From NCBI RefSeq assembly GCF_004361065.1, contig NZ_SELT01000001.1, forward strand, positions 1 to 64,000: a stretch of DNA of 64,000 nt, read 5' to 3'. The DNA comes from Cognatilysobacter terrigena. Lineage in GTDB: Bacteria; Pseudomonadota; Gammaproteobacteria; Xanthomonadales; Xanthomonadaceae. This document shows positions 52,405-62,374 of the stretch, piece by piece (position 1 is the first letter of the stretch; each line of letters starts with the position of its first letter). The notes below the pieces were generated by a model. That model was given only the letters and a program-made list of their open reading frames with translations, searched no databases and was not told the origin of the DNA. The position numbers were made by a program, and so were the translations under genes.

Positions 52405-54177
52405 TCAGTCGTCGATGAACTGCAGGCGCGCCAGTTCTGCGTACAGCCCGCCCTGCGCCATCAGGTCCGCATGCGTTCCCTCGGCGACGATGCGGCCGCC
52501 TTCCATGACCACGATGCGGTCGGCCTTGAGCACGGTAGCCAGGCGGTGCGCGACGACCAGCGTGGTGCGGCCGTCCATCAGCTCGTCGAGCGCCGCCTGC
52601 ACCGCGGCTTCGCTCTGCGCGTCGAGCGCGCTGGTTGCCTCGTCGAGCAGCAGGATCGGCGCATCGCGCAGCACCGCGCGTGCGATCGCGATGCGCTGCT
52701 GTTGCCCACCGGACAGGCGTGCGCCGCGTTCGCCCACCGTCGTGTCCAGGCCCTGCGGAAGCGCGTGCACGAAGTCGGCCGCGTGCGCGGCGCGCAGTGC
52801 GCGCTCGATCGCCGCATCGTCGGCATCGAGTCGCCCGTAGCGCACGTTCTCGCGCACGCTCGTCGCGAACAGCGTCGGATGTTGCGCGACCAGTGCGATC
52901 GCACCGCGCAGGTCGACGGGGTCGACGCTGTCGATCGGTACATCGTCGATCCGGATCGCGCCGGAGCTCACGTCGTGGAAGCGCATCAGCAGCGAGAACA
53001 CCGTGCTCTTGCCGGCGCCGGACGGGCCGACCAGCGCGACGGTTTCGCCCGGGCGCACCCGGAGGCTGAAGTCGCGCAGCACCGTGCGGCCGGGCTCGGC
53101 GGGATACGCGAAGTCGACGTGGTCGAATTCGATGCCACCGGCGACGGGCACGGGCATCGCACGCGGCGTGCCTGGCGCGACCACCTGCGGCGTCTCGTGC
53201 AGCAGTTCGGCGATGCGGCCCATGCCGCCCGTCGCGCGCTGCAGCTCGTTCCAGACTTCGGCGAGCGCACCGATCGAGCCGCCGCCGACTGCGGCATAGA
53301 TGAGGAACTGGACGAGCACGCCGCCCGTCATGCGGCCGGCGACGACATCGTGCGCGCCCAGCCACAGCACCACGGTGATCGCGCCGAACACCAGCGAGAT
53401 CGCCACTGCGGTGACGATCGATTGCGCACCGATGCGCTTGCGCGCGGTCGCGACGGCCATGCGCAGTGCGTCGCCGAAGCGGGTGCGCTCGTACGACTCC
53501 CGCGCATGCGCACGCACCGTCGCGATCGCGCCCAGCGTTTCCGCCGCGACGGTATTCGCATCGGCGACGCGATCCTGGCTCGCGCGCGCGATCTTCCGCA
53601 TGCGCCGCGCGCCGATGACGATCGGCGCGACGGAGAGCGGGATGCCGACCATCGCGTACGCCGCGAGTCGCGGGCTCGTCGCGAACAACATGACGACGCT
53701 GCCGACCACGGTCACCGCGCTGCGCAACGCGATCGACATCGTCGATGCGACCAGCGTGCGCAGCAGTTCGGTATCGGCGCTTAGGCGCGAAACGAGCTCG
53801 CCGGAGCGCGTGCGGTCGTGGAAGGCCGCGTCGAGCGCGAGCAGGTGGCCGTAGAGGCGATCGCGCAGATCCGCGACGACACGTTCGCCGAGCAGCGACA
53901 CGAAATAGAACCGCGCCGCCGTGCCGAGCGCGAGCACCGCGACGACGCCGATCAACGGAAGGAACGCGACATCGATCGCATGTGGCGTGCCGTTCGCGAA
54001 GCCGTGGTCGATGACGCGACGGAACGCGACGGGCAACGTCAGTGTCGCCGCGGACGAGATGCCCAGCGCGACGAGCCAGCTGGCAAGCAGCCCGCGATGA
54101 CGCTGCACGAACGGCCAGAGCGCGCGCAGCCCCTTGAGGCGCGAGGCGGGGGAAGCGCCGTCAGCGGCGTCAGGCAT
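52405..54177 (-). CDS. ABC exporter with fused membrane and ATPase domains
   Basis: A 590-residue half-transporter of the MsbA/LmrA type. Six membrane helices lie in residues 25-310. The ATPase domain has Walker A GPSGAGKST near 387, the signature LSGGQQQRIAIARA and Walker B ILLLDEATSALD, followed by the H-loop VVAHRL. It would work as a homodimer exporting a lipid or drug-like compound; the substrate cannot be read. It is distinct from MsbA in that no lpxK gene follows. Its start overlaps the yigZ stop by 8 bases, making it the last gene of the sigma-factor operon. Confidence 0.9.
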   Translation of the reverse strand: MPDAADGASPASRLKGLRALWPFVQRHRGLLASWLVALGISSAATLTLPVAFRRVIDHGFANGTPHAIDVAFLPLIGVVAVLALGTAARFYFVSLLGERVVADLRDRLYGHLLALDAAFHDRTRSGELVSRLSADTELLRTLVASTMSIALRSAVTVVGSVVMLFATSPRLAAYAMVGIPLSVAPIVIGARRMRKIARASQDRVADANTVAAETLGAIATVRAHARESYERTRFGDALRMAVATARKRIGAQSIVTAVAISLVFGAITVVLWLGAHDVVAGRMTGGVLVQFLIYAAVGGGSIGALAEVWNELQRATGGMGRIAELLHETPQVVAPGTPRAMPVPVAGGIEFDHVDFAYPAEPGRTVLRDFSLRVRPGETVALVGPSGAGKSTVFSLLMRFHDVSSGAIRIDDVPIDSVDPVDLRGAIALVAQHPTLFATSVRENVRYGRLDADDAAIERALRAAHAADFVHALPQGLDTTVGERGARLSGGQQQRIAIARAVLRDAPILLLDEATSALDAQSEAAVQAALDELMDGRTTLVVAHRLATVLKADRIVVMEGGRIVAEGTHADLMAQGGLYAELARLQFIDD

Positions 54178-54763
54178 CGGAGGAGGTTTCCAGCAGGCGG
54201 ACCCGGTCCCGGGTGGCGTCGCGCAGGTGCGCTTTCAAGGCCTCGACGCGATCGGCGCGAAGGCGGAGGGCGAGTTCGACCCCGTCGCCGTCGAAATGTT
54301 CATCGGTGCGTGCGACATCCGCTGCGGCGAGCGCAGCGTGCACGGCGCCGGTGTCGGCGAACCCGAAGCGCAAGCGCAGCACTGCGGTTTCGATGCGTTC
54401 GATCTTGTCGGCAAGCCGCAGGCACTCGGCCGCGCATCCGCCGTAGGCGCGCACCAGTCCGCCCGCGCCGAGCTTGATGCCGCCGTACCAGCGCGTCACG
54501 ACCACCGCGACGCCGTCGACGCGTTGCCCGTCGATCGCCGCGAGGATGGGGCGGCCTGCCGTGCCCGACGGTTCGCCGTCGTCGCTGCTGCGGTAGTCCT
54601 GTCCGATGCGATACGCCCAGCAGTTGTGCGTCGCCGCCGGGTCGCGCACCTGCGCGAGGAAGGCGAGCGCGGCGTCGGGCGAGGCGACCGGCGCAGCCTG
54701 CGCGACGAACCGACTGTGCTTGACCTCGAGCGTGGCGGACGCGGGGCCGGCCAGCGTCAGCAT
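54170..54763 (-). CDS. yigZ: YigZ / IMPACT family protein
   Basis: A 197-residue protein with the UPF0029/IMPACT core: EVKHSRFVAQAAPV, HNCWAYRIG, SSDDGEPSGTAGRPIL and VVTRWYGGIKLGAGGLVRAYG, then a C-terminal DUF1949 domain. In eukaryotes IMPACT regulates the GCN2 kinase; the bacterial role is not established, though translation or proteolysis links have been proposed. The ATG at 54763 lies 7 bases after the stop of the preceding membrane-protein gene. Confidence 0.92.
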   Translation of the reverse strand: MLTLAGPASATLEVKHSRFVAQAAPVASPDAALAFLAQVRDPAATHNCWAYRIGQDYRSSDDGEPSGTAGRPILAAIDGQRVDGVAVVVTRWYGGIKLGAGGLVRAYGGCAAECLRLADKIERIETAVLRLRFGFADTGAVHAALAAADVARTDEHFDGDGVELALRLRADRVEALKAHLRDATRDRVRLLETSSDA

Positions 54764-54770
54764 CGATGCG

Positions 54771-55673
54771 TCACGGCGACCACGGGTCGTCGTCGCGCAG
54801 CAGCGGGCGCAGGTCGGCGGGCACCGCCACGCGCGGGTGCGCGATGACGAAACGCGCGAGGCTGGCGCGCGCCCCGGCGACATCACCGGCATCGCGGCGT
54901 GCGCGGATGCGGACGAGCCAGTCGCGCGTGGGCAGGCGGGCATCGGCGGAGACGTCCGGCAGGGGCGCGCTGGCCGCGGCGACCGCCTCGCGACGCTGCA
55001 CGCGGCTGGCGGCGGCATCCGCGACGGGCGCGGCATTACCCGCAGCCGCATCGGCAGCAACCTTGGCGGACTGCGCCGCGAACGCGCGCGGTTCGGGGGC
55101 CGCAGCGGGGGCTGGCGGCGGAGGCGGGGGAACGGCCTCATCGACGAAGTCGTGCGACGACGGGTGTGCCGCGGTCGCCACGGGCGCGCGGTGCTCGACG
55201 CGGGGCGCACCGCCGCCAACCGCCGGCGTCGCCTTGCGTGCGGCCGCAGGCGGAACCGGCTGGGCCACGACCTCGCTCGGCGCAGGCGCCATCGCGGGTG
55301 CCGATCGACGCGGCACCGTCTCGACCTGCACCACGGTGTCGGCCTCGGCGCCCGCACCCTTGCCCTGACCGGCGTGCTCGCTGGGAATCGGAGGCGGCGG
55401 CAGCTGGAACATCGGCCGCAATTGCCACGCGAGACCGACCGCCGCGACGAGCACCGCCGCCGCGCCCACGGCGCTCGGCCAGCGGCGCGTGCGACGCATC
55501 GTCGAGGTCGAGGTGGATGCCGGCGCCGCAGCCGAACGGGCGGCCGCGAGGATGCGCGCGTCCAGCGCCGACGACGGACCCGCCGACGCATCCAGCCGCG
55601 CCAGGCGCGCAGCCAGCTCCCGCTCTTCAGCGGACAGGGCGTCGTGCGACGGTTCGGTGGGTCGGGCGGTCAT
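54771..55673 (-). CDS. Single-span membrane protein coupled to an ECF sigma factor (possible anti-sigma factor)
   Basis: The 300 residues divide into a cytosolic part of about 65 (LSAEERELAARLARLDASAGPSSALDARILAAARSA), one membrane helix (about 67-84, SAVGAAAVLVAAVGLAWQL), a very long Pro/Ala-rich periplasmic stretch with six consecutive Pro, and a C-terminal helical domain (LPTRDWLVRIRARRDAGDVAGARASLARFVIAHP) that resembles a TPR-like repeat. No zinc anti-sigma motif (HxxxCxxC) is present. The ATGA overlap with the sigma-factor gene suggests it controls that factor; this is inference from position. Confidence 0.7.
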   Translation of the reverse strand: MTARPTEPSHDALSAEERELAARLARLDASAGPSSALDARILAAARSAAAPASTSTSTMRRTRRWPSAVGAAAVLVAAVGLAWQLRPMFQLPPPPIPSEHAGQGKGAGAEADTVVQVETVPRRSAPAMAPAPSEVVAQPVPPAAARKATPAVGGGAPRVEHRAPVATAAHPSSHDFVDEAVPPPPPPAPAAAPEPRAFAAQSAKVAADAAAGNAAPVADAAASRVQRREAVAAASAPLPDVSADARLPTRDWLVRIRARRDAGDVAGARASLARFVIAHPRVAVPADLRPLLRDDDPWSP

Positions 55674-56224
55674 GTCGAAAGTCTCGCGCGCAGCTTGTCC
55701 ATCGCGTATCGAAGGCGCGACTTCACGGTCTCGCGGCCGGCACCGGTGATGTCCCCGATCTGTTCGAGGGTGAGCTCCTGCTCGAGGCGCAGCAGGACCA
55801 CTTCCCGCTGCTCGGGCGGCAACTCGTCCAGCGCCATGCGCAGGCGACGGCGCTGCTCGAAGTCACTTAACGTCCGTTCCGGGGATTCGGGGTCGGCCAG
55901 GGCCTCCAGGCGGGCCTCGGCGTCCGCCGGCGCGGCCGGGCGATGCTTGGCGGCGCGCCAGTGATCGCCGAGCCGATTGTGGGCGATGCGGTAGAGCCAC
56001 GTGCTGAATGCGGCGTCCGGGCGCCACGTCTCGCGCGCCGCGATCACCCGCTGCCAGACGTCCTGGAAGATCTCGTCGGTCGTCGCCGGATCGCGCAGCT
56101 GTCGCAGCACGAAGCGGTACAGCGGGCCCTTGTGCCGGGCGTAGAGCTGCTCGAACGCGCGCACGTCACCGGCGCACCAGTCGCGCATCAGCTCGTCGTC
56201 GGTGGCAGCGGCCGGCCCGTTCAC
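55670..56224 (-). CDS. ECF RNA polymerase sigma factor
   Basis: A 184-residue sigma-70-family factor of the extracytoplasmic group. Region 2 is FEQLYARHKGPLYRFVLRQLRDPATTDEIFQDVWQRVIAARETWRPDAAFSTWLYRIAHNRLGDHWR. Region 4 is LPPEQREVVLLRLEQELTLEQIGDITGAGRETVKSRLRYAMDKLR. It begins with GTG at 56224 and has no clear Shine-Dalgarno, so a shorter product is possible. It heads a four-gene minus-strand unit with a membrane partner, yigZ and an ABC exporter. It is clearly distinct from the RpoE at 35086. Confidence 0.9.
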   Translation of the reverse strand: MNGPAAATDDELMRDWCAGDVRAFEQLYARHKGPLYRFVLRQLRDPATTDEIFQDVWQRVIAARETWRPDAAFSTWLYRIAHNRLGDHWRAAKHRPAAPADAEARLEALADPESPERTLSDFEQRRRLRMALDELPPEQREVVLLRLEQELTLEQIGDITGAGRETVKSRLRYAMDKLRARLST

Positions 56225-56424
56225 CGGCGGCAGGGTACGGGCCGGGGCGGTCGCGGTACAGCCCGCCCGGCCGGTTCGCTTGCCCGTCGGGGCTCTTTTA
56301 TCCGCGGACCGATCACGTATTCTCGTCCGAACCCGCCCAGGCGGCGGGTCCAGAGTCGGACGCAGACCATCGCGCCGGCACGGACGCGGGCTCTCGCCTG
56401 CGGAAGCGACAGGGGGAGTCGGCG
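56225..56424. other. Divergent region between the sigma factor and the GGDEF-EAL gene
   Basis: These 200 bases must hold two promoters. A TATTCT hexamer at 56318-56323 is the best -10 candidate for the plus-strand gene. I see no sigma-E-like motif for the minus-strand gene and no further gene. Confidence 0.3.
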
Positions 56425-59325
56425 TTGCGGAAGCCCGAGCCAGTGGACAGTGCGATGCGGCGCGCCCGTCGGCGCGAGCTCGTCGCCGCCCTGGAAGCGG
56501 GATTGCCGGTCGAAGCCAATGTCGCGGCCGGTTGGCGCGAACGCGAAGGCGTCACCGTCTGCGCGACGGAAGATGCCGACGACACGCTCACGAACGCCGT
56601 CCGCAACGCGCTGCTCGGCGCGACGCCGATCGACGCCCACGACTGCCTGATCGAAACGTGGCCACGACCGGGCGGCCGCCACGGCGCCGTTGCCGCACGC
56701 CTGCAGGCCGCGCTCGATCCCGACGTGCGCCTGACCTGGTCGGAGATGGCGCGCGCGTTGCTGGCCACGCATCTCGACGCCGACCGCGTGCAGCGTCGCG
56801 CCGACTCGCTGGAGAAGTCCGAACGCCTGCAGCAGGCGTTGTACGAGATCGCCGACCTCGCGGGCTCCGGCCTCGAGCTGTCCGCGATGCTGCGGATGAT
56901 CCATCACGTCATCGGCGGCCTGATGTACGCCGCCAACTTCTACATAGTGCTGTACGACGATGTGCGCGACACGCTGCGCTTCGTCTACTTCGCCGACGAG
57001 CGCGACGACTACGTCGCCGAGCCCGACCGAGACATCCCCACGGCCGAGTTGCCGAACAGCCTGACCGTCGCCCTGTTGCGCCACGGCGAACCGGTGCGCG
57101 GTCCGTCCGACGCGGTGCGCGGCCAGCTGAACGTCGTGCGCGATGCGGCGCACGGCCCGGACAGCGAGGACTGGCTCGGCGTGCCGATGCGCCGCGACGA
57201 CCGCGTCTGCGGCGCGATCGTCGTGCAGAGCTACGACCGCGCCGGCGTCTACGGCGAGGAAGAACGCGCGCTGCTCGCGTTCGTCGCGCAGCACATCCTC
57301 ACGGCACTGGAACGCCACCTCGCGCGCGAGGAGCTCGAGCATCGCGTGCGCGAACGCACGCATGCGCTCGAACGCCTCAACGCGGAGATGCAGACGGAGA
57401 TCGAAGAGCGCCAGCGCGCCGAACAGCTGCAGAGCGCGCTGTTCCGCATCGCCGAGCTTTCTATGAGCGCGCCGTCGCTGGACGACTTCTATCGCGAAGT
57501 GCACGCGATCGTCGGCGAGCTGCTGTACGCGCGGAATTTCTACATCGCGATGATTTCCGAGGACGGCGAGCGCCTCGAATTCCCGTACTCCATCGACGAA
57601 CGCGACGGCCGACGCAAGTCGCGTCCGCTCGGCTTCGGCCTGACCGAATACGTGCTCACGCGGCGCAAGCCGCTGCTCGTCGAACGGGCCGATATCGAGA
57701 AGCTCACGCAGGACGGCGAACTGATCAGCCGCGGCGCGCTCGCGTGTTGCTGGCTCGGCGTGCCGTTGTGGCGCGACGACCAGGTGGTCGGCGTGATCGC
57801 GGTGCAGAGCTATTCGCAGCAGATCACCTTCAGCCGGCGCGACCAGGAACTGCTGATGTTCGTCGCGCACCACATCGGCATCGGCCTGGAGCGCAAGCGC
57901 TCGCAGGAGGCGCTGATGCTGGCGCATGCGGAGCTGGAGGAACGCGTCGACGCACGCACCCGCGAACTCGCGCGTGCGAACCGCGAACTCGTGGCGCAGA
58001 TCGGCGAACGCCTGCGCGCCGAGCAGCGGCTCACTCACCAGGCGCGCCACGATTCACTGACGGGCCTGCCCAATCGCACGCATCTCGTCGACTGCCTGAC
58101 CGAGTCGATCGAGATGACGCAGACGCACCCGCACAAGCTGTTCGCGGTGCTCTATCTCGACCTCGACCGCTTCAAGCTGGTCAACGACAGCGCGGGCCAT
58201 TCCGCGGGCGACGAGCTGTTGATGGAAGCTGCGCGTCGAATCGCAGCCTGTGTACGACCCGGCGACGTCGTCGCGCGACTCGGCGGCGACGAATTTGCCG
58301 TGCTCGTGCACGAACTCGACGGCGTCGCGAGCGTGGAACGTCTCGCGGGCCGAATTCTCGAAACGCTGGGCCAGCCGTGGTGGGTCGCGGGCCGCGAAGT
58401 GTTCCCGTCGGCCAGCGTCGGGATCGCGCTCTGGCATCCGCGCTATCGCAGCGGCAGCGAACTGCTGCGCGATGCGGACGCCGCCATGTATCGGGCCAAG
58501 GCCGCGGGTCGCGGCCGGTGGGCGACGTTCGACGAGGCCATGCGCGAGGAGGCGATGCGCATCCTCGACCTCGAAGCCGACCTGCGTCGTGCGATCAACG
58601 GCGATGGCTTCGTCGCGTTCTACCAGCCGATCGTGCGACTTGCCGATCGCAGCATCGTCGGCCACGAGGCACTGCTGCGCTGGAGCCATGCGAGCAGCGG
58701 CCTGCTGACGCCGGCGTCGTTCGTCAACGTCGGTGAGAACAGCTCGCTGATCGAGGAAGTCGACTGGCTGGTATACGCGCAGGTCGCCGATCGCATCGCG
58801 CACACCGAGGGCGGCTACATCTCCGTCAACGTGTCGCCGCGGCATTTCCGCGACAGCGCGTTCGCCGATCGCCTGCTGCGCATGCTCGACAAGGCGAAGG
58901 CCGATCCACGCCGCCTGCGCATCGAGATCACCGAGGTTGCGCTGCTCGAAGAAGCGCCGCGCGTGATGAACATGCTCAACCACCTGCGCGGCCACGGCGT
59001 CCTGGCGCAGCTGGACGACTTCGGCACGGGCTTCTCCGCGCTGTCGTACCTGCATCGCTTCCCGATCGAATGCCTGAAGATCGACCAGAGCTTCATCGCC
59101 GGCTTGGGCAGCGAAACGCGTGTGGAGAGCGAAGCCGTGGTGCGCGCGATCCAGGCGCTCGCCGGCTCGCTCGGCATCCACACCGTGGCGGAAGGCATCG
59201 AGAACCTGCACCAGCAGCGACTCGTGCGCGAGCTCGGCTGCACGTTGGGGCAGGGCTATCTCTACGGTCGACCGATGCCGGAGCTGGTCAGCGGCATCGA
59301 TGCGGTGGCGAGCCTCGTCGGCTGA
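56425..59325 (+). CDS. GAF-GAF-GGDEF-EAL cyclic di-GMP enzyme
   Basis: A cytosolic protein of about 966 residues that can both make and break cyclic di-GMP. Two GAF sensor domains (about 150-300 and 345-495) are each followed by a coiled coil (LEHRVRERTHALERLNAEMQTEIEERQRAEQLQ and the similar second one). The GGDEF domain has RLGGDEFAV near residue 619. The EAL domain has GHEALLRW near 747, NVSPRHF, EITEVAL and LDDFGTGFSALSYL, so both catalytic centres look intact. There are no membrane helices. I chose TTG 56425 because GGGGGAG lies six bases upstream; GTG 56443 and ATG 56455 are alternatives. Confidence 0.92.
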   Translation: MRKPEPVDSAMRRARRRELVAALEAGLPVEANVAAGWREREGVTVCATEDADDTLTNAVRNALLGATPIDAHDCLIETWPRPGGRHGAVAARLQAALDPDVRLTWSEMARALLATHLDADRVQRRADSLEKSERLQQALYEIADLAGSGLELSAMLRMIHHVIGGLMYAANFYIVLYDDVRDTLRFVYFADERDDYVAEPDRDIPTAELPNSLTVALLRHGEPVRGPSDAVRGQLNVVRDAAHGPDSEDWLGVPMRRDDRVCGAIVVQSYDRAGVYGEEERALLAFVAQHILTALERHLAREELEHRVRERTHALERLNAEMQTEIEERQRAEQLQSALFRIAELSMSAPSLDDFYREVHAIVGELLYARNFYIAMISEDGERLEFPYSIDERDGRRKSRPLGFGLTEYVLTRRKPLLVERADIEKLTQDGELISRGALACCWLGVPLWRDDQVVGVIAVQSYSQQITFSRRDQELLMFVAHHIGIGLERKRSQEALMLAHAELEERVDARTRELARANRELVAQIGERLRAEQRLTHQARHDSLTGLPNRTHLVDCLTESIEMTQTHPHKLFAVLYLDLDRFKLVNDSAGHSAGDELLMEAARRIAACVRPGDVVARLGGDEFAVLVHELDGVASVERLAGRILETLGQPWWVAGREVFPSASVGIALWHPRYRSGSELLRDADAAMYRAKAAGRGRWATFDEAMREEAMRILDLEADLRRAINGDGFVAFYQPIVRLADRSIVGHEALLRWSHASSGLLTPASFVNVGENSSLIEEVDWLVYAQVADRIAHTEGGYISVNVSPRHFRDSAFADRLLRMLDKAKADPRRLRIEITEVALLEEAPRVMNMLNHLRGHGVLAQLDDFGTGFSALSYLHRFPIECLKIDQSFIAGLGSETRVESEAVVRAIQALAGSLGIHTVAEGIENLHQQRLVRELGCTLGQGYLYGRPMPELVSGIDAVASLVG

Positions 59326-59389
59326 GCGCGCCTAGCGCTGCATCCGTCGACCTGCCGGGTTCTGTGATCGCTGCTCGCCCGATCGCGCA

Positions 59390-60829
59390 TCAGCCCGCCG
59401 GCGGATCCTTGATCACTAGCAGCCGCACGTCGGTCATGTCCTCGATCGCCGCGCGCACGCCTTCGCGTCCGACGCCGGAATCCTTGACGCCGCCGTACGG
59501 CATGTTGTCGACGCGCACGCTGGGCACGTCGCCGACCACGACACCGCCGACTTCGAGCCGGTCCCACGCGCGCATCGCGTGATCGAGCCGCGCAGTGAAC
59601 ACACCGCACTGCAGGCCGAAGTGCGAGTCGTTCGCGCGCTCGATTGCGTCGTCGAAGGAATCGACACTCTCGATCAGGGCGACCGGCCCGAACGCTTCCT
59701 CGCGGTAAAGCTTGGCGTCGCGCGCCACGTCGGCGAGCAGCCACGGCGCGATCATCGTCCCGTCGCGACGACCTTCAACGAGAACGCGCGCGCCGGACTG
59801 GCGCGCGGCGTCGATCCACTCGGTGAGGCGATCCGCCGAAGCGGCGTCGATCACCGGGCCGATGTCGGTGGATTCGTCGTGCGGATCGCCGCACTTCAGC
59901 GCACGCACCGCATCGGCAAGCGCGCCTGAAAGCCGATCGGCAATCGCGCGATGCGCGATGATGCGCTGCACGCTGATGCAGCTCTGACCGCTCTGGTAGT
60001 ACGCACCGAAAACAAGTCGTTTGACGAGGTGTTCGAGCGGAACGCCCGGATCTTCGTCGACGATGCACGCGGCATTGCCGCCCAGCTCCAGCGTCACCTT
60101 CTTGTGCCCGGCGCGTGCACGCAGATCCCAGCCGACCAGGCCGCCGGTGAAGCTCAGGAACGCGATGCGTGGATCTTCGACCAGCGGTGCGGAGGTCTTC
60201 GTGTCGCAGACCACCACCGACCACGCGCCGCGCGGCAGATCGGTCTCCACAAGGATCTGGCCGATCACCTGTGCGCCGAGCGGCGTGCGTTCCGACGGCT
60301 TCAGCACGAACGGGCAACCTGCCGCGATCGCCGGTGCCACCTTGTGCGCGACGAGGTTGAGCGGGAAGTTGAAGGGCGTGATGAAGCTGCACGCGCCGAT
60401 CGGCACGCGTCGCGTCATCCCACGGAAGCCGTGCGCGCGTGGCGAGACCTGCAATTCCAGCACGTCGCCACCGATGCGCGTGGCTTCGCCGGCGGCGATG
60501 CGGAACGTGTCGATCAGTCGATCGACTTCGCCGCGGGAATCGCGGATCGGCTTGCCGGCCTCGGTGCACAGCAAGTCGGCGAGTTCATCGCGGCGCTCGC
60601 CGAAGCGGCGCACGCAATGCTCAAGCACGTCGCGACGCGCATCCGGTGGAAACGCCGCCGTCTCGGCCCGCGACGCATGCGCGGCGGCGATCGCCTCCTC
60701 GATGTGCGAGGCGTTCGCATGCGCCACCTGCGCGGCGACCTTGCCGCTGTACTTGTCGGTGACGTCGAGCCAGTCGCCGGTCGTAACGGGCTGGCCGGCA
60801 ACGTAGATCGGAAGCTGCGGAGCGGACAT
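59390..60829 (-). CDS. NAD(P)-dependent aldehyde dehydrogenase
   Basis: A 479-residue member of the aldehyde dehydrogenase superfamily. The cofactor and active-site blocks are [35 protein letters not shown], the general-base Glu in [13 protein letters not shown] and the nucleophile Cys in [13 protein letters not shown], followed by [11 protein letters not shown]. The overall style is close to the lactaldehyde / phosphonoacetaldehyde / non-phosphorylating GAPDH branch. The exact aldehyde cannot be assigned. It lies 66 bases downstream of xseA on the same strand. Confidence 0.88.
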   Translation of the reverse strand: MSAPQLPIYVAGQPVTTGDWLDVTDKYSGKVAAQVAHANASHIEEAIAAAHASRAETAAFPPDARRDVLEHCVRRFGERRDELADLLCTEAGKPIRDSRGEVDRLIDTFRIAAGEATRIGGDVLELQVSPRAHGFRGMTRRVPIGACSFITPFNFPLNLVAHKVAPAIAAGCPFVLKPSERTPLGAQVIGQILVETDLPRGAWSVVVCDTKTSAPLVEDPRIAFLSFTGGLVGWDLRARAGHKKVTLELGGNAACIVDEDPGVPLEHLVKRLVFGAYYQSGQSCISVQRIIAHRAIADRLSGALADAVRALKCGDPHDESTDIGPVIDAASADRLTEWIDAARQSGARVLVEGRRDGTMIAPWLLADVARDAKLYREEAFGPVALIESVDSFDDAIERANDSHFGLQCGVFTARLDHAMRAWDRLEVGGVVVGDVPSVRVDNMPYGGVKDSGVGREGVRAAIEDMTDVRLLVIKDPPAG

Positions 60830-60895
60830 GGCGACGGGCTCGGGGCGGAGAACGCGATGATGCCCGCCTCGCCGTCACGCGACGTCAAACCGCGG

Positions 60896-62245
60896 TTACC
60901 GGCGCGGGATGCGCCGTTCCACGCGCAGGCCGAGCTCGCCGTCGCGGACTCGGGCGGTCACGGCATCGCCGTCCGCCACGTCGTTGATCTGCCGGACGAT
61001 CGCGCCGTCCGCGCGTCGCAGGATGCTGTAGCCGCGCGCCACGGTCGCCAGCGGGCTGACGGCTTCGAGCGAACGCGCCAACCCGCGCAGACGCAGCGCC
61101 TCGTGCGCGACGCGACGCACGATCGCCGCCTGCGGTCGGTTGGCGACCGCCGCAACGCGCTCCCGCAATCGCGCGAGCCGACGCTCGGGATGGCGCGCCC
61201 GCAGGATCGCGTCCGCATGCCGCAGCCGCGCACGTTCGCGTTCGAGCTTTCGCTGCCAGGCGGCATCGAGGCGGCGAAACGCATCGGCCTGTCGTCGACA
61301 GAGCATCTGCACGTACGCCTGCGGGCGCAGCGCGTTGAGCTTCAACGCCGCGCGGTCGGTGCGCTGCATGGCGTCGCGCAGGATGTGCATCTGCCGACTG
61401 TGGAGGCGACGACGCATCGCTTCGAGATGACGTGCGAGGTCGTCACGATTCGGAAGGAGCAGCTCCGCGGCCACCGACGGCGTCGGCGCGCGACGGTCGG
61501 ACGCGAATTCGGCGAGGCAGAAGTCGGTTTCGTGGCCGACCGCGCAGATGACCGGCACCGGGCTCGCCGCGACGGCGCGTGCGACGATCTCCTCGTTGAA
61601 CGACCACAGGTCTTCGAGAGAGCCGCCGCCGCGCGTGAGCATCAGCACGTCGTAGCGACCGCTCGCGCCGGCGCGCTGCAGCATGTCGACGATCTGCGGC
61701 GCCGAGCCCGTGCCCTGGACCTGCACAGGCAGCACGTCGACCTCGACCAGCGGAAAGCGCCGCCCGAGCACGCTCAGCACGTCGCGGATCGCCGCGCCGC
61801 TCGGCGACGTGATGACGCCGATGCGTGCCGGAAACGCGGGCAGGGGACGCTTGCGCTCGGCATCGAACAGGCCTTCCGCGGCGAGGCGCGCCTTGAGTTC
61901 GTCGAACGCGCGGCGCAGTGCGCCTTCGCCGGCTTCCTCCATGTGGTCGAGCACGAGCTGGTACTCGCCGCGCGCCTCGTACAGCGTCAACCGGCCACGG
62001 CCGAGCACGCGAAGGCCCTCGCGCGGCTGGAAGCGCAGCCAGCTGCTCTTGGGCTTGAACATGGCGCAGCGGATCTGCGCGCGCGCGTCCTTGATCGTGA
62101 AATACAGATGCCCGGACGCCGGCTTCGACACGCTGCCCAGCTCGCCCTCGATCCAGACCGACCCGAACGTCGTCTCCAGCATGTCGCGCGCCAGCGTGTT
62201 GAGCTGGCTGGGCGTGAAGACGTCGCGCGGGGACTCGGTCGACAT
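60896..62245 (-). CDS. xseA: Exodeoxyribonuclease VII large subunit
   Basis: XseA with XseB degrades single-stranded DNA. The 449 residues show the N-terminal OB-fold ([44 protein letters not shown]), the catalytic region with [35 protein letters not shown] and [27 protein letters not shown], then a long coiled coil and the C-terminal [12 protein letters not shown]. xseB is not in the window. It is divergent from ispG, with 129 bases between starts. Confidence 0.96.
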   Translation of the reverse strand: MSTESPRDVFTPSQLNTLARDMLETTFGSVWIEGELGSVSKPASGHLYFTIKDARAQIRCAMFKPKSSWLRFQPREGLRVLGRGRLTLYEARGEYQLVLDHMEEAGEGALRRAFDELKARLAAEGLFDAERKRPLPAFPARIGVITSPSGAAIRDVLSVLGRRFPLVEVDVLPVQVQGTGSAPQIVDMLQRAGASGRYDVLMLTRGGGSLEDLWSFNEEIVARAVAASPVPVICAVGHETDFCLAEFASDRRAPTPSVAAELLLPNRDDLARHLEAMRRRLHSRQMHILRDAMQRTDRAALKLNALRPQAYVQMLCRRQADAFRRLDAAWQRKLERERARLRHADAILRARHPERRLARLRERVAAVANRPQAAIVRRVAHEALRLRGLARSLEAVSPLATVARGYSILRRADGAIVRQINDVADGDAVTARVRDGELGLRVERRIPRR

Positions 62246-62361
62246 GGGCGGCGGGGCGGGGCGGGCGCGTACGGTAGCGCAGTCGGTGCGAGGGTGGCGG
62301 CAGCGGGCCTCACGCCCTGCGACGACGCCGTCGATTCAGGGGCCGGGCGCCGGCGCTGGCC

Positions 62362-62367
62362 TACAAT
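62362..62367 (+). promoter_or_regulatory. -10 hexamer directly before the ispG start
   Basis: TACAAT ends 7 bases before the ispG ATG and is followed by TCGCCTC, almost the same context as at era. It predicts a leaderless transcript; no Shine-Dalgarno is visible. Confidence 0.45.
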
Positions 62368-62374
62368 TCGCCTC

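Noticed and set aside
59951-62374. A very long plus-strand open frame continuous with ispG.
   Set aside because: It runs antisense to the well-supported aldehyde dehydrogenase and xseA genes. Its translation is Arg/Ala-rich low-complexity sequence, the usual result of GC-rich codon bias. Only the part from 62375 encodes IspG.
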